Source: Camillea tinctor (taxonomy: Eukaryota; Ascomycota; Sordariomycetes; Xylariales; Xylariaceae). From it: a DNA stretch of 64,000 bases. Below the pieces are notes generated by a model. It was not told where the DNA came from. It made no database searches and saw only the letters and a list, made by a program, of their open reading frames with translations. The stretch lies in the NCBI GenBank assembly GCA_022578605.1, contig MU394127.1, positions 62,001 through 126,000 on the forward strand, given 5' to 3'. A program made the translations under genes and the position numbers. Every line of letters starts with the position of its first letter. Positions within the stretch are counted from its first letter, which is position 1. Below are positions 36,628 through 47,102 of the stretch, in pieces.

Positions 36628-38547
36628 ATGGCTCTTCCGATTCCAGGCCCTTGGCCTTTGCCAATCTTGGGCAATATATGGAACGTCGACGCTGAGAACA
36701 GCGTCCGCGACCTCTCCAACCTTGCAGATGTATATGGTACGACTGGGTGAATTTCATACAACTGCTAGATAACAACATGCTGATAATGGCTCCCTAGGGC
36801 CTATATACAAGCTGCGGATAGGTGGTGAAGACAGAATCATAGTGACGAGCCAGGAACTAGTAAACGAAGTCTGTTCTCGAAAAGAATTCGCCAAATATCC
36901 AGTGGGATTCGTGATGCAACTAAGAGAGGTAGCTCCTGAAGGCTTGTTTGCGGCCTACCCTGACCAGGGAAGTTGGGGAATAGCTCATAGGACTCTCATG
37001 CCTACCTTTGGCTCCACGTCTATCAAGAACATGTTTCCAGGTCGGTAGTCCCGGTTTTTCTTCAACGGGTTTACTGACGGTGCGAATGCTTCTAGAAATG
37101 ATGGATACTTCTTCGCAACTGCTGCTCAAATGGGCACGTTTTGGGCCAGATCATCCTATAAATGTAGTAGATGATTTCACGCGACTCACTCTTGATACCG
37201 TCACCCTGTAAGTCCCCATCAAGCTAACCTCCCCCCTTTCCCACCCCACTATAATCTTTGACTCTGGACTCTTACCTAAATTATATCAGCTGTGCTATGG
37301 ATACTCGACTGAATTCATTTTATACGGATGAGGTGCGCCCGGAAGTAAAGGCTATGGTCGGCTTGCTCTATGAGACCCAGCAGCGAACCTACAGGCCGTG
37401 GTGGATAACGGCACTGATGCGAGGAAGAAACCGCAAATTCGATGATGATAACAATCTTATTCATGAATTTGCTGCGAAGGTTATTGCCAATCGACGTGCC
37501 AATCCTTCCAATAGGAAAGATCTAGTAGACGCCATGCTAAATGGACGCGATCCCAAAACCGGGAAACAACTTACAGACGATATGATAATTGACAACATGA
37601 TAACATTTTTGATTGCGGGTGTGTGGTCTTTCTTGACTCCGATTTACGAATCAGCGTTAACCATAGGTTGTCTAGGGCACGAGACGACAGCTGGTCTACT
37701 ATCGTTCATGATGGCCTTATTACTCACTCATCGTGAAGCATACTCAAAGCTTCAGGCAGAAATTGACAGTGTTGTGGGTACCAATGCCATTACAGTAGAA
37801 CACCTCAAGGACCTGAAATATCTGAAAGCGTGTCTATGGGAGACTTTGAGGATCCACCCCCCTTCCGGGCTCTTTCCAGTCACTTATTTGGACGAGAACC
37901 CGAACGCACGGACAACTTTGGGGAAGCAATGGGAGGTGAAGAGTGGTCAAACGATTATAATTGTTGTGCCCAAATTACATAGGGGTAAGCTCATATGGCT
38001 ACCCTATCGTCAGTATAAGTTATGAGGACGAGACGGACTAATGAACAAAAACTGCATTATAGATCCTGAGATCTGGGGCGACGACGTTGAAGAGTTTAAG
38101 CCCGAAAGGATGATGGAAGAGAACTTCAAGAAAATACCGAAGAACGCCTTTAAGGTAAGCCGCCCCTTTTCCAGCAACTATCAGCTCTATAATAATTAAC
38201 ATCAAAAGCCCTTTGGCAACGGATCACGAGCTTGTATCGGTAAGAGCAATCTGTTCTAACGTCATTCCTTCTAACCTAATGACTAATATCACTAAATAGG
38301 ACGATCGTTCGCCTTGCAGGAAGCAACCTTGGCGATTGCACTCTTATTCCAGAATCTGGACTTCAAGCTGGCAGATCCTGACTACAAAATAACTATCAAA
38401 CAGAATCTAGCCAACAAGCCACACAACTACTTCATCTACGCCAAGCCTCGTCCCCATGTCAATCTCTTGACACTGCAGCATGACCTGTTTTCTGTCCGCC
38501 GCGATACCGCGTCATCAACAGATTCCGACGAAGAGAAACAAGATTGA
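36628..38547 (+). CDS. Cytochrome P450, CYP505/P450-BM3-like heme domain without reductase
   Basis: Eight exons: 36628-36736, 36798-37040, 37096-37207, 37290-37618, 37676-37984, 38063-38154, 38209-38239, 38300-38547; 490 aa with all phases consistent. It starts MALPIPGPWPLPILGNIW with no membrane anchor, as in soluble BM3-type enzymes. Landmarks: I-helix AGHETT (264-269) restored by splicing intron 4, ExxR as E320-T-L-R323, PERMM, and heme loop PFGNGSRACIG with Cys407 as thiolate ligand. The C-terminal part (LHRDPEIWGDDVEEFKPER, ALQEATLAIALLFQNLDF) is strikingly BM3-like. CYP505 enzymes are fatty-acid subterminal hydroxylases fused to a reductase; here the chain stops after KPRPHVNLLTLQHDLF plus an acidic tail. 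No flavodoxin or reductase sequence follows, so a separate reductase must supply electrons. Confidence 0.93.
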
Positions 38548-39315
38548 ATAATAATATATTGGCGGTGGAGGAATAAGCTGACGGAGGATGTAGACAGATG
38601 ATGAATGACTTTTGGTGTCTTTAAGCAATCCGTAGAGCAAGCGTACGGATAGGGGAGTATGGTTTGATCCCAATATGTCCTAATATTCGTCTGATATTTC
38701 TGACTTTGGCCGATATTCTCCCTTCATGTCTGGGTCTATATCTAAGTTTCTCTATAAGATTTCAATTTTTATTCAAGTCAAACTCGTAAATTTGAAAACG
38801 AAGTTCTGCCCTAGTGTGGAGACGAAACTATGCATTATATACTATTATATACCCAGGTATACACAAAGAGGGCTATTGAAACATCTTTCATGGGGTTAAA
38901 TGTTGGACTTGCCGTATAAAAATCGGTTAATTCATGAGTCTAGTGCCCTAACGCCTGGTATACTGTCAAAAAAAATATAAAAACTCAAGTTCGTGGGCTA
39001 GGACGCAAAAGTCGTGTGTGTTCTGTTAGTTATAGCTTGGCTTCCCCATTTTGGCATTCGTCCTGGCAAATCTCTACATAACCCTTGAGATATTATTAGC
39101 CTCGATAATACATGAAGCAGTTGACTATGTATGTAGTATGAGTAGAGCGCACTCACAAGGTTCTTTCCTGGGGAGCCAGCACAATCACTGGAGAGCGGCG
39201 CACGCCGCTGAATAGACCACAGGAATGAATCGGGGTTATAGTTGAATACGGTAGGAGAGTCTAAAGCTTTTTGGCGAAAGGTCATGAGGATATCTGCTAA
39301 CCTTTAGTACTAGGT
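38548..39315. other. Intergenic gap after the P450
   Basis: AT-rich. No frame here encodes a flavodoxin or FAD/NADPH reductase domain. The minus-strand frame over 38998-39285 has no recognisable motif. Confidence 0.55.
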
Positions 39316-39830
39316 TCACATGTAGTTTCTATAATTGTTTTTCTTGCCTTCGAATTCAACAATAAGCTCTTCTAGAGTCGAACCTCTCACGCCGAAGCCA
39401 ACGCCAGTGATACCCCAGTTAATACCGTCCATTTCACGTGCTAAGTCGTCGATGTTTTGTTCAGGTCCAAAAAGAACAGCTACACGATAATTTTTGCGTT
39501 AATAGGTCCTAATATCATAATGAAAGGCAAAAGATAAGAACTCACTTCTGACATTATACCCAGCATTTATCATGTCCTGGTGACCTTTTCTGATCTTACG
39601 GTCAACTTGCTCCACGTCCCAACCTTGCGCGGCAACCAAATTATGGGTGCCGGGAAGCCCGCTATCATGATATAGTTGTCAGTATGAGAAACTATTTACT
39701 ACTACCATAAAACATACGTATAAAGAACATTCACTTCCCCACATCCACGGGCTAGAGGCAGGTGCTTGGCAGGCGAAGAGGTCCCATTAGCCATAAGAAA
39801 GGTAGAAAGAATCGATTTGAGTGAGGCCAT
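39316..39830 (-). CDS. Small uncharacterised protein (130 aa)
   Basis: Three exons on the minus strand: 39718-39830, 39546-39661, 39316-39479, phases consistent. The central and C-terminal parts look like a folded domain: LPGTHNLVAAQGWDVEQVD, then RKIRKGHQDMINAGYNVRTV, LFGPEQNIDDLAREMDG and WGITGVGFGVRGSTLEELIV. I associate this pattern with small conserved fungal proteins but cannot name a function. The first exon (MASLKSILSTFLMANGT...) is the least certain part and might be replaced by another start. Introns are 56 and 66 nt with GTATGT and GTGAGT donors. It lies convergent to the P450, 768 nt away. Confidence 0.65.
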
Positions 39831-42800
39831 TTTCCTTGAGGAAGATTATACCCAGTATTGGTCTGAAGCAAATTCTAGGCAATGCAAAAGGCTACATTGG
39901 TAATGCTCGGTAATTCTTCCCCCATGAACACTAGGGCTACAACATATCATTATATACAGGCCACCTACGTAAGTGCCAATACGTTAACGCACGTACCTAG
40001 GTAAGAAATTTAAGAATGTGATCATAGATAGCCTTACACCAGTCCTCATCTCGCCAATCACGCGTATCACGGCAGAAGTCCTACTAGTGTGACGAGCCTT
40101 GTTGGCAAGTTTTAGAGCCGGGCGGGTATGGCTAGCCCTATTCCGGATCTAATTGTAACAGGTTCGAGCGAAAACCCAGGATCGTGGATCGGTTACAAGA
40201 GGGGTTTGTTCAACATGGATCTTGGCGGTTATTGATGCGTGTACGCGTGACGTTGGTTAGTTGTCCCCGAGACCGTTCTGTTGCCCGGTTTTGTTATCAT
40301 CAGGTATCACCTGTCACGTCCCAGCCAGGGATTGGCTGGAAAGTAACTATATAATACAGAATTGGGGCACAGTGACCACTTGGCCATTGTGAGAAGCTTT
40401 TATCCCATGGTACAATGGGGTTACCCAACGCTTCATTCGTAACATCACCAAGTTGACATCGAATAAGATTTGTAGGCTGGAGTGTGTAGGCCCTAGTTTG
40501 TAGCGTACTTAGGCCAGTGATACTCAATGTAGCGAGATGTCGTAATCCCAAGTAAGGGCGAAATAAGCCAAGGAATAACAAGGAGGATTTTACGACATGA
40601 ACATTATTAACATACTTCCAAAGGAGCCTTACAAATATATCTAGGATATAGAAACTATAGTTTATAGTTCTACTTTATATGATATATGTATAATAAATCG
40701 ACAGTATATTTTAAATGGCGAATGGCTGGCATACTAGATAAGTGTTGAGCTGTACTAAATAATAGGATATGAAATGCTAGAGTCAGCTGTTGGTTCGAGT
40801 ACTATGTATCACAACTGGTCTAGAATTTAATATGTGTAGCCTGCTATTTCACCAACAACTAATCATGGTCGACCTTATTAATCAGTGACATAACTTGGTA
40901 TCACAACATATGATCTCTAAAAAAGACTTTCCGCTTTTTAGAGTAACGTCAATATGGTGGCTTTTGAAAAGGAACCGTTCGAGGGAAAGTGGCGTCCATG
41001 ATAATATAGTCCAGAAAAATACTAGAAAGGACGAGCGTCAACCAGTACTTGGTGACACCATCGGAATATTGATGTTTTTTATAGAAATATTTGAAGTTCT
41101 ACTTCCACGTGCAATCTTATATCCCTACGTACATAGAAACTATCCCGATAATAGCCATTATCGGTGAGATATTATTTTTGTTTTACATGGTGTGGTTGTT
41201 CAAGTACGTATATGTACAGTAAATAACCTCCATCTCAATGACACTGACACGGGATATGTGATACCCCATTAGGTGATTGCCCAGCCAAGAGCTCTCTTCT
41301 TAGAAACTAGTCTAGGATTATTATTAGACTATTGGGTGAGTTAGCCGAAGGGCTCTAATACCGATTCCCAACTATGAGTTACACTATATAAATCTACTAG
41401 TTACTCTATTCTAATATGTGGTTGCCGCCCCACCATACGGGCACTACACACGTACACATATATCGGACTTCTGCCCTCCGATAAACTTTCTCTAGGACTA
41501 ATATACTTCATTATATTCCCTAACTATCGTCTCATACTGATATTCTATGGCATTATGGTCTGTGATATATGTAACCTAGTATATTCCAATGGGCGGACTC
41601 GGTTGCCTGGGTACACCCTTAGAAGCGACTAGTGACACTGACCATGACTATGCTAATAGGTCACCACATTAACCAACTTGATGCTAATTGTTTCAAATCT
41701 ATCGGACTTACTATGACGAAATTCGAAAGCCGAAATCTGAGAACTGAAAATTCTGCTGGGACTTGAACCCGAAGTATGGGTAGAGTGATCACCAGTAAAC
41801 GGAATATCGCCCGTTCCCGTGATAGCGTATACCTCTAGTGCCAATTTTTTTTAGAAAGGAATCAATACTCCCCCTTATACATGGTGTGTACCAAGGCATA
41901 TTATATATGAATAATTGCAAAGAACCTCCCCATACATGTTTATATTTATCCAATGCCCCTTTGATAACCGTACATTGATGGTAACAAAACATACATTTAT
42001 CAATATCGTAATAAGTTAAACGCCATAGTTGAATAGTCTGTAGATATTTTGAACATCATACGCTTGATAGAAGGACATCCGTAATGTTACTATTTACTAA
42101 TGCATCGTGAGCTAGTCATGCTTTGAATAAGCTGCAAGAATACCCTATCGGATAGTAGTGCAAGAACAGGAGATAATCATACTGTGCCCCTTACACCCTT
42201 GGAAATATACCCTTGTTTATCAAGTTTATAATAGTATGTCCCTATTTCATACTTATACACTTGCAGGGTTGCTTTAAAAACTCATGGTTGTAATCGTTAT
42301 ATCAAGCAGAAGCTTATTCATTGAGGTAGTAGAAGACAACTTGCTAATCGCACCCAGACACCCAAATTATGCACCGACCAATCTGGAAGAAGAATGACCA
42401 ATGAAAGCCAGAGTTTCAACCTCTGAAATAGAAACTTCATCGATTTTGTAACTCCAGAGCCTAGACTTTGCGTGAGAATCGGATGCCCGACGTCCTTGAA
42501 ATAGTATAGCCTAGTAGTTTTAGATTCTCAGATTAAGGAGTATATTTCTTCTTAGGCAGTTAAAGCCCTGCATCATATAATTTTTTATCCTTGATATGCT
42601 TGTCAATTCGGACCATGAAAAGGAGTAATTGTCATCAGCTCTAGCCAATCCCATACGAATTTGGACAACAGTAAGCTAGGCTTACTTTTATTAGCACCTG
42701 TACCAGTGGACCGAATACAAGCCTCGTATGCATGTAACCCTAAGGTAAACAGTAACCCGAGGGACTCGCTCTCGCTTTCGAGTTGAAGGCTTCTAATGGG

Positions 42801-43077
42801 GCTGAGCATGAAAGGCGTCATTTTAATGACACAATAGGAAGCTGTTGGAAAAGAACAGGGAGGTATAAACCGTTCGAGATAAACCATACAGGTCAATTAT
42901 TTCTATCGCCATAACCGAGTACCTCGGTATTATATGAGTGATTGGTTGATATGCTGGCAAGGAAGTTGTGAGGCGTAGATAATTATTTGTCAACCTATGA
43001 GGAAATAAATATCAGATTGAAAGACGTTTTATGGTAAGTTTTCGAATAAGCATTTCCACGGCAACACGCTCAACAAG
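39831..43077. other. 3.2 kb AT-rich gene-free interval
   Basis: AT-rich, with many TATA-type words at 40600-40760. A 90-codon frame (40895-41167, +) and a 97-codon frame (42603-42896, -) show no recognisable family. A box-B-like stretch on the minus strand near 41760 is discussed among rejected items. It may be decayed mobile or duplicated DNA, but no element could be identified. Confidence 0.5.
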
Positions 43078-43857
43078 ATGGCGCCTCAAAACTTATTGCT
43101 CTATTTGGCAAACTTTGGCGTTCTGGCTGGTGCTATTCCAGTCAACGTCCCCCGGCAAGACGCAAGCTTGCCCCTTACCATCATTGAGGGCTCCTCCGAC
43201 ACGTCTAGCCTCGCACTCTCACAGGCCACCGAAGTCCTATACCTCTACCATTCCCGGCTCGGACAAGATGGAACAACCGCTCTTGTAGAGTCCGATGTAG
43301 CCGCCGCTGATGCTTTTTGGCACGCGACCTTGGCCAACTCAACAGGAGGGTACATTGTAGGGAAGGCGCGTATCCAAGCCTCGGCGCCTCCATCGGTTTT
43401 TAACGCGACCTCTATTCAAGACTGGTTCATCACTAGTGGCACTGGATGGCCGAACGAGTTTCTCGAGTCTAGCGCCACACACTACTTGAGCTTCTCGGCT
43501 GGCGGGACAGGTAACGAGGAGACGGTGCTCGAGTCGATCGAAAGCTGGGGGAATGGCCGCCCCATCACGCATTTCAAGGGCACACTGGAGGATAAGCCGG
43601 CGTTCATCCCTGCCATGGACGAATTCCCCCAAGAGGCACAGTCGGCATTGGCCTTGACTCTAGAGGATGGGACCGTCTTCGCGCATTCTTTAACAGCAGC
43701 TCGAGACCTGCCGGACGGTTCGGGCGTGGAGATGTTCCAAGGGATCTGGGTACCAGACAGTACCCCGGCCTATGTGATTGAGGGGTTGACCCAGCATCTC
43801 ACGGTCGAGTTTTCGAATTGGCTGAGATTTGCGTATAAGAAGGCTACTACAACCTGA
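43078..43857 (+). CDS. Secreted cysteine-free protein of unknown function
   Basis: Single exon, 259 aa. The N-terminus MAPQNLLLYLANFGVLAGAI is a plausible signal peptide, followed by PVNVPRQ, where cleavage after Arg could occur. The mature region has N-glycosylation sequons at N87-S-T and N109-A-T and contains no cysteine, unusual for a small secreted fungal protein. Recognisable stretches include EVLYLYHSRLGQDG, AAADAFWHATLANSTGGYIV and QGIWVPDSTPAYVIEGLTQH, but I cannot assign a family or reaction. The sequence is GC-richer than the surrounding AT-rich DNA, as expected of a real exon. It sits at the edge of a block with decayed genes. An enzymatic or effector role would be speculation. Confidence 0.75.
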   Translation: MAPQNLLLYLANFGVLAGAIPVNVPRQDASLPLTIIEGSSDTSSLALSQATEVLYLYHSRLGQDGTTALVESDVAAADAFWHATLANSTGGYIVGKARIQASAPPSVFNATSIQDWFITSGTGWPNEFLESSATHYLSFSAGGTGNEETVLESIESWGNGRPITHFKGTLEDKPAFIPAMDEFPQEAQSALALTLEDGTVFAHSLTAARDLPDGSGVEMFQGIWVPDSTPAYVIEGLTQHLTVEFSNWLRFAYKKATTT

Positions 43858-44166
43858 TGATCCGTTCGCCACAAATACACAACAACAAAGCAGTACACAT
43901 CTGCTGACTGGCAGCAATGCTATGGGGGTTGCTCTCTATTCCCCCGGCTGAAGTTTGTTTATAGCATGATAGTTCATTTCTGATAGAGGTCTATGAATAT
44001 GATACCAAACACATCTTAACCATGCCCAAACTTGAAGCATATTGCTTAAGTTAAATATATTAGCAGAAAAAATATTTCAACGCATATTAGATTAGAAGCT
44101 TTTTAAATACACGATGCTTAACTCATCCTATAGAATCGGCTATACATTATTATAACTCGTACTAAC
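43858..44166. other. AT-rich intergenic gap
   Basis: No coding signal seen. It separates the secreted-protein gene from the P450 relic. Confidence 0.5.
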
Positions 44167-44715
44167 TTATGTCCGCCAGGATTTCACTTGACCTGCAGTT
44201 ATCTTCTTTTCCAAGCCAATGGGGCCCTCTCCGGGTGTAGCATCTACAGGAGCAAGGCAGGAGCTGAGTCGGTTTGTACCAAGCGCAACACCCTTTTTCG
44301 CGCCGAATCCAGATTCTCTCCTGTCATCGCGACAGCGCGGGAAATCTGTCCGCCGGCGGAAGACATCCATAAGGGTCTCCGGGTTAGCAATCTAGGGCCA
44401 ATTTCTACCTGGCATCACTAGTATATAGGCATATCCCATCTCGTGATGCGAGCGGCGTCTATCGGCCATTTCCCAATTTCGATAATTGTACCTGGTGAAG
44501 CTATTATCACCAAAGGGCAGCCGTTTGACGAGAGAAGCGATATGTTTATCCACCAACATCCAGAACGGATTGCTGTGGCTAATGGGGATGATACGAATAG
44601 GAAGTCCTATCTTGCGAGCCTTGAGGTAGTTCCGTAGCACAAAGCAAGCCAAATAAACCGTCCATGTTGCTGCCAGCAACAGAACGGCTCGCAATATAGG
44701 CGATAGTGAAGTCAT
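44167..44715 (-). pseudogene. N-terminal relic of a membrane-anchored cytochrome P450
   Basis: From the ATG at 44715 the minus strand reads MTSLSPILRAVLLLAATW..., a membrane anchor followed by ARKIGLPIRIIPISHSNPFW and a P450 N-terminal region. At 44392-44394 the frame meets TAG after GRNWP, then continues in the same frame as IANPETLMDVFRRRTDFPR, typical P450 sequence. A frame change follows (AVAMTGENLDSARKR in another frame), then LEKKITAG, which resembles the KITA segment of P450s. The I-helix, ExxR and heme loop are absent. The stop is explained by one CAG-to-TAG change. This is a truncated, decayed paralogue-type relic, unrelated in detail to the intact P450 at 36.6 kb. Confidence 0.75.
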
Positions 44716-44814
44716 GTTTGGGTACGAATTGTGTCTCTAGAAGAAACAAACAGGAGAAGGGAAGGGAAGGGGAGGTGGGAGAGAGTTAGGTAGCATGATA
44801 GAAGCTAGATAGCA

Positions 44815-45440
44815 TCCCTGACATGGTAACCACAGAAAGGGAGAATAGTCCCATAAAAACCAACTTCTTTGCCCATCTCATGCGTACGTTCCAGAGTGAC
44901 GTACTAGGTATGAGCATAAATATAAAGGGGTCTGTTAATGATGACATCTTGATGGTAGTGAAGTATCTTCTTACTCAGAAAGTCAGAGAGCACATCCATG
45001 GCACAATTGACCTGGAGAGTGACAGTACTGAAATTGATCGCAGGTTCTGTGTCGCATCAGCCGTTAAGCTTTTTGATTGAGCCAACCAAGCGATCATACT
45101 ACACATCACCTATAGCAGCGAACCAGGAGGCTAAAGTGAGGAGGAATATGGGCCACCACAGGTATTTCATTCTGGCAACATTGTGACCAAGTCTCTAGAA
45201 GAAAAATAAGAAAGAGACTTTCACAGCAGTTAAAGATGTATAGAAGAAGAGCTCGATAACGTGGGACACTTTGAACCATAGCTTCTGCTTCTCGAATATT
45301 TCGGGCGTCGGCACCGCGAACCCGGCTGAGATATTCAAGATATAGTACATTGTGGATGACGTCCACTGCCAGAGAGCTCTGATAACGACGACAAGTATGA
45401 ATGCGAATATGAAAACCCCGTCATCACAGAAGAGTCATTA
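44815..45440 (-). pseudogene. Decayed SAT4/Pth11-type integral membrane protein (rhodopsin-like) relic
   Basis: On the minus strand, frames stitched by eye give TSSTMYYILNISAGFAVPTP, then EIFEKQKLWFKVSHVIELFF; after a frame change SLTAVKVSFLFFF, stop, RLGHNVARMKYLWWPIFLL and TLASWFAAIGDV, stop; then another stop, CDTEPAINFSTVTLQVNCAM, and finally in a third frame MRWAKKLVFMGLFSLSVV. This is the transmembrane core of the fungal SAT4/Pth11-like family. At least three in-frame stops (one a likely CAG-to-TAG) and two frameshifts exclude function. The N-terminal membrane segments and the tail are not recognisable. It lies immediately upstream of the P450 relic on the same strand. Confidence 0.75.
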
Positions 45441-46352
45441 CTGCCCTCAAGAGCATGAGTGTAGTCGTATTATTAGAAAAATGAACGCCAGGCCGGGTCC
45501 CAGCCTAGATTGCCCCCTAAACAGGCATCAGCGATAGTTCCCAGATCCGATATCTATAACCTAGATAGTTACCAGGAAAGCATCATATGGGACACCGGGA
45601 CTCAACCGTACAGATCTTCCCGTTAAGAGAGACATGTTGATGAAGACGATGAGGATAGTTCAGATAAGGTGTGCACAATTTGCGCAACTAAATGCTGAAG
45701 AGAGTTGGCAGCAATGTGTAGAGGAGATTGGAGTCCAGCTGGTGAAGTTTATCAAGAACCACTTCCATAATGTCACGCCATGAGCAGAAAGGAGGGAATT
45801 TTGAAAATAAAAACGAAGTTTCATCATGTCGCGACAAAAGTATCTTCTCGGGGGTTTCTAATAATTGGAAGGTTCAAAGCCGTGTTAGTGAACAAGGCAA
45901 CTATCGACATGGTTTAAATTGCACAACGCCTAGACTTTTTCCCTAATAAGGTTATAAAATGGTCAATTGGAAGATGAAGAGTGCCTACCTCCATAGTTCT
46001 AGGCTCAGCTTTCTGAATGTTCGATATGGTGCAAATGCAGGTACCAGACTTAGATACCTTACCTACATGTACCTACTATAGCTATATATAACTCCTCCTC
46101 CCCTCAGAAAATATAGTGCTCTCATAGGTACGACTTTGAACTTTAATCGACTATATAGGAATGCCTACGTAGGTAAACCAATCAAATTATAGCTAAGTTG
46201 AATGCACATGCCATAACCCCTCACTATTCCCAATGGGATCACAAGATGGCCCTGGTCATTTTCAGCTTCAAAGTTCCTCCCAACCGCCCTAATCTGATAT
46301 ATATCACTAAAAGTCTCAATTCTTAAGTTACAAGCTGAACTACACTTGAAGT
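45441..46352. other. Gene-free interval upstream of the macro-domain gene
   Basis: May include further degraded parts of the membrane-protein relic on the left, but nothing is recognisable. The right end contains TATATATCA at about 46297, some 55 nt before the next ATG, a possible TATA element. Confidence 0.45.
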
Positions 46353-47102
46353 ATGGCCACCACTAGCAACACATCGCCCGTACCGTTTATTCACCTTCTA
46401 TGTATGCACGAAGCAGCATCCGACGCTTTCACCAGGGCTGTGGCAGATCACAAGATTACCTCAGGATTGCTTAATTATACCATCCACAACACATTCCTAG
46501 CCGACTTGCCATCATCATTGACATTCGACCTTATTGTGTCTCCAGCCAACTCATATGGTATTCTTGACGGAGGCTTCGACGATGCAATATCGCGTGCCCT
46601 CAGCCCAAAGTCAGATTATAATGCCCTCACTCAAGTGGTCCAAAAGGAGCTCTATCGCTTACACAATGGGTTCTTACCACCCGGCTCATGTTGCATCGTC
46701 AAAATACCCGAGTCGTTCCGTGGAACGCTGAGATATAACGACGGGAATGGATGGGGATGTCGTTATCTGGCCCTGTGCCCAACCATGCGCGTTCCCAGTC
46801 GTTGTGATTGGGACAAAGAAGTTGTTTACGAGTGTATTTGGGGCCTGCTTAACGCCATAGAACATCATAATAGCTCAGTTTCAGGGGAAGGTGGCGACAC
46901 TTCGGCAAAAATAAAGTCCATCCTCATGACTCCTTTAGGTACGGGCACCGGAGGCGTCAGCAACGATAAGTGGGCAAAGCAAGCAGTGCTGGCTATCAAA
47001 CACTGGATCGATGCTAAACAAAATCCTGGGAGATGGGCTTCGATTAATTGGATGGACGCGAGCGAGATTAACAAGGAGTTGGTTCTCACACATAAGGCAT
47101 GA
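46353..47102 (+). CDS. Macro-domain-like protein
   Basis: Single exon, 249 aa. The region FDLIVSPANSYGILDGGFDD (residues about 58-77) matches the ADP-ribose-binding loop of macro domains (VSPANS-G-hydrophobic-DGG), and MTPLGTGTGGVSNDKWAKQA near residues 193-212 matches the second phosphate-binding loop. FLPPGSCCIVKIPES and WGCRYLALCPTMRVP fit the intervening strands. Macro domains bind or hydrolyse ADP-ribose derivatives. This fungal subtype occurs as a stand-alone protein, and its substrate is not known to me. There is no signal peptide, so cytosolic or nuclear location is inferred. It lies just right of two decayed genes and 1.1 kb left of a secreted precursor. Confidence 0.85.
   Translation: MATTSNTSPVPFIHLLCMHEAASDAFTRAVADHKITSGLLNYTIHNTFLADLPSSLTFDLIVSPANSYGILDGGFDDAISRALSPKSDYNALTQVVQKELYRLHNGFLPPGSCCIVKIPESFRGTLRYNDGNGWGCRYLALCPTMRVPSRCDWDKEVVYECIWGLLNAIEHHNSSVSGEGGDTSAKIKSILMTPLGTGTGGVSNDKWAKQAVLAIKHWIDAKQNPGRWASINWMDASEINKELVLTHKA

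Noticed and set aside
41740..41840. Minus-strand tRNA-like stretch with a box-B match (GGTTCAAGTCC)
   Set aside because: The T stem is imperfect, no box A or cloverleaf could be drawn around it, and acceptor ends do not pair. Perhaps a chance match or a very old tRNA-derived remnant.
44823..45080. 85-codon + strand frame starting MVTTERENSPIKTN
   Set aside because: It is antisense to readable SAT4/Pth11-type sequence, which explains this region better.
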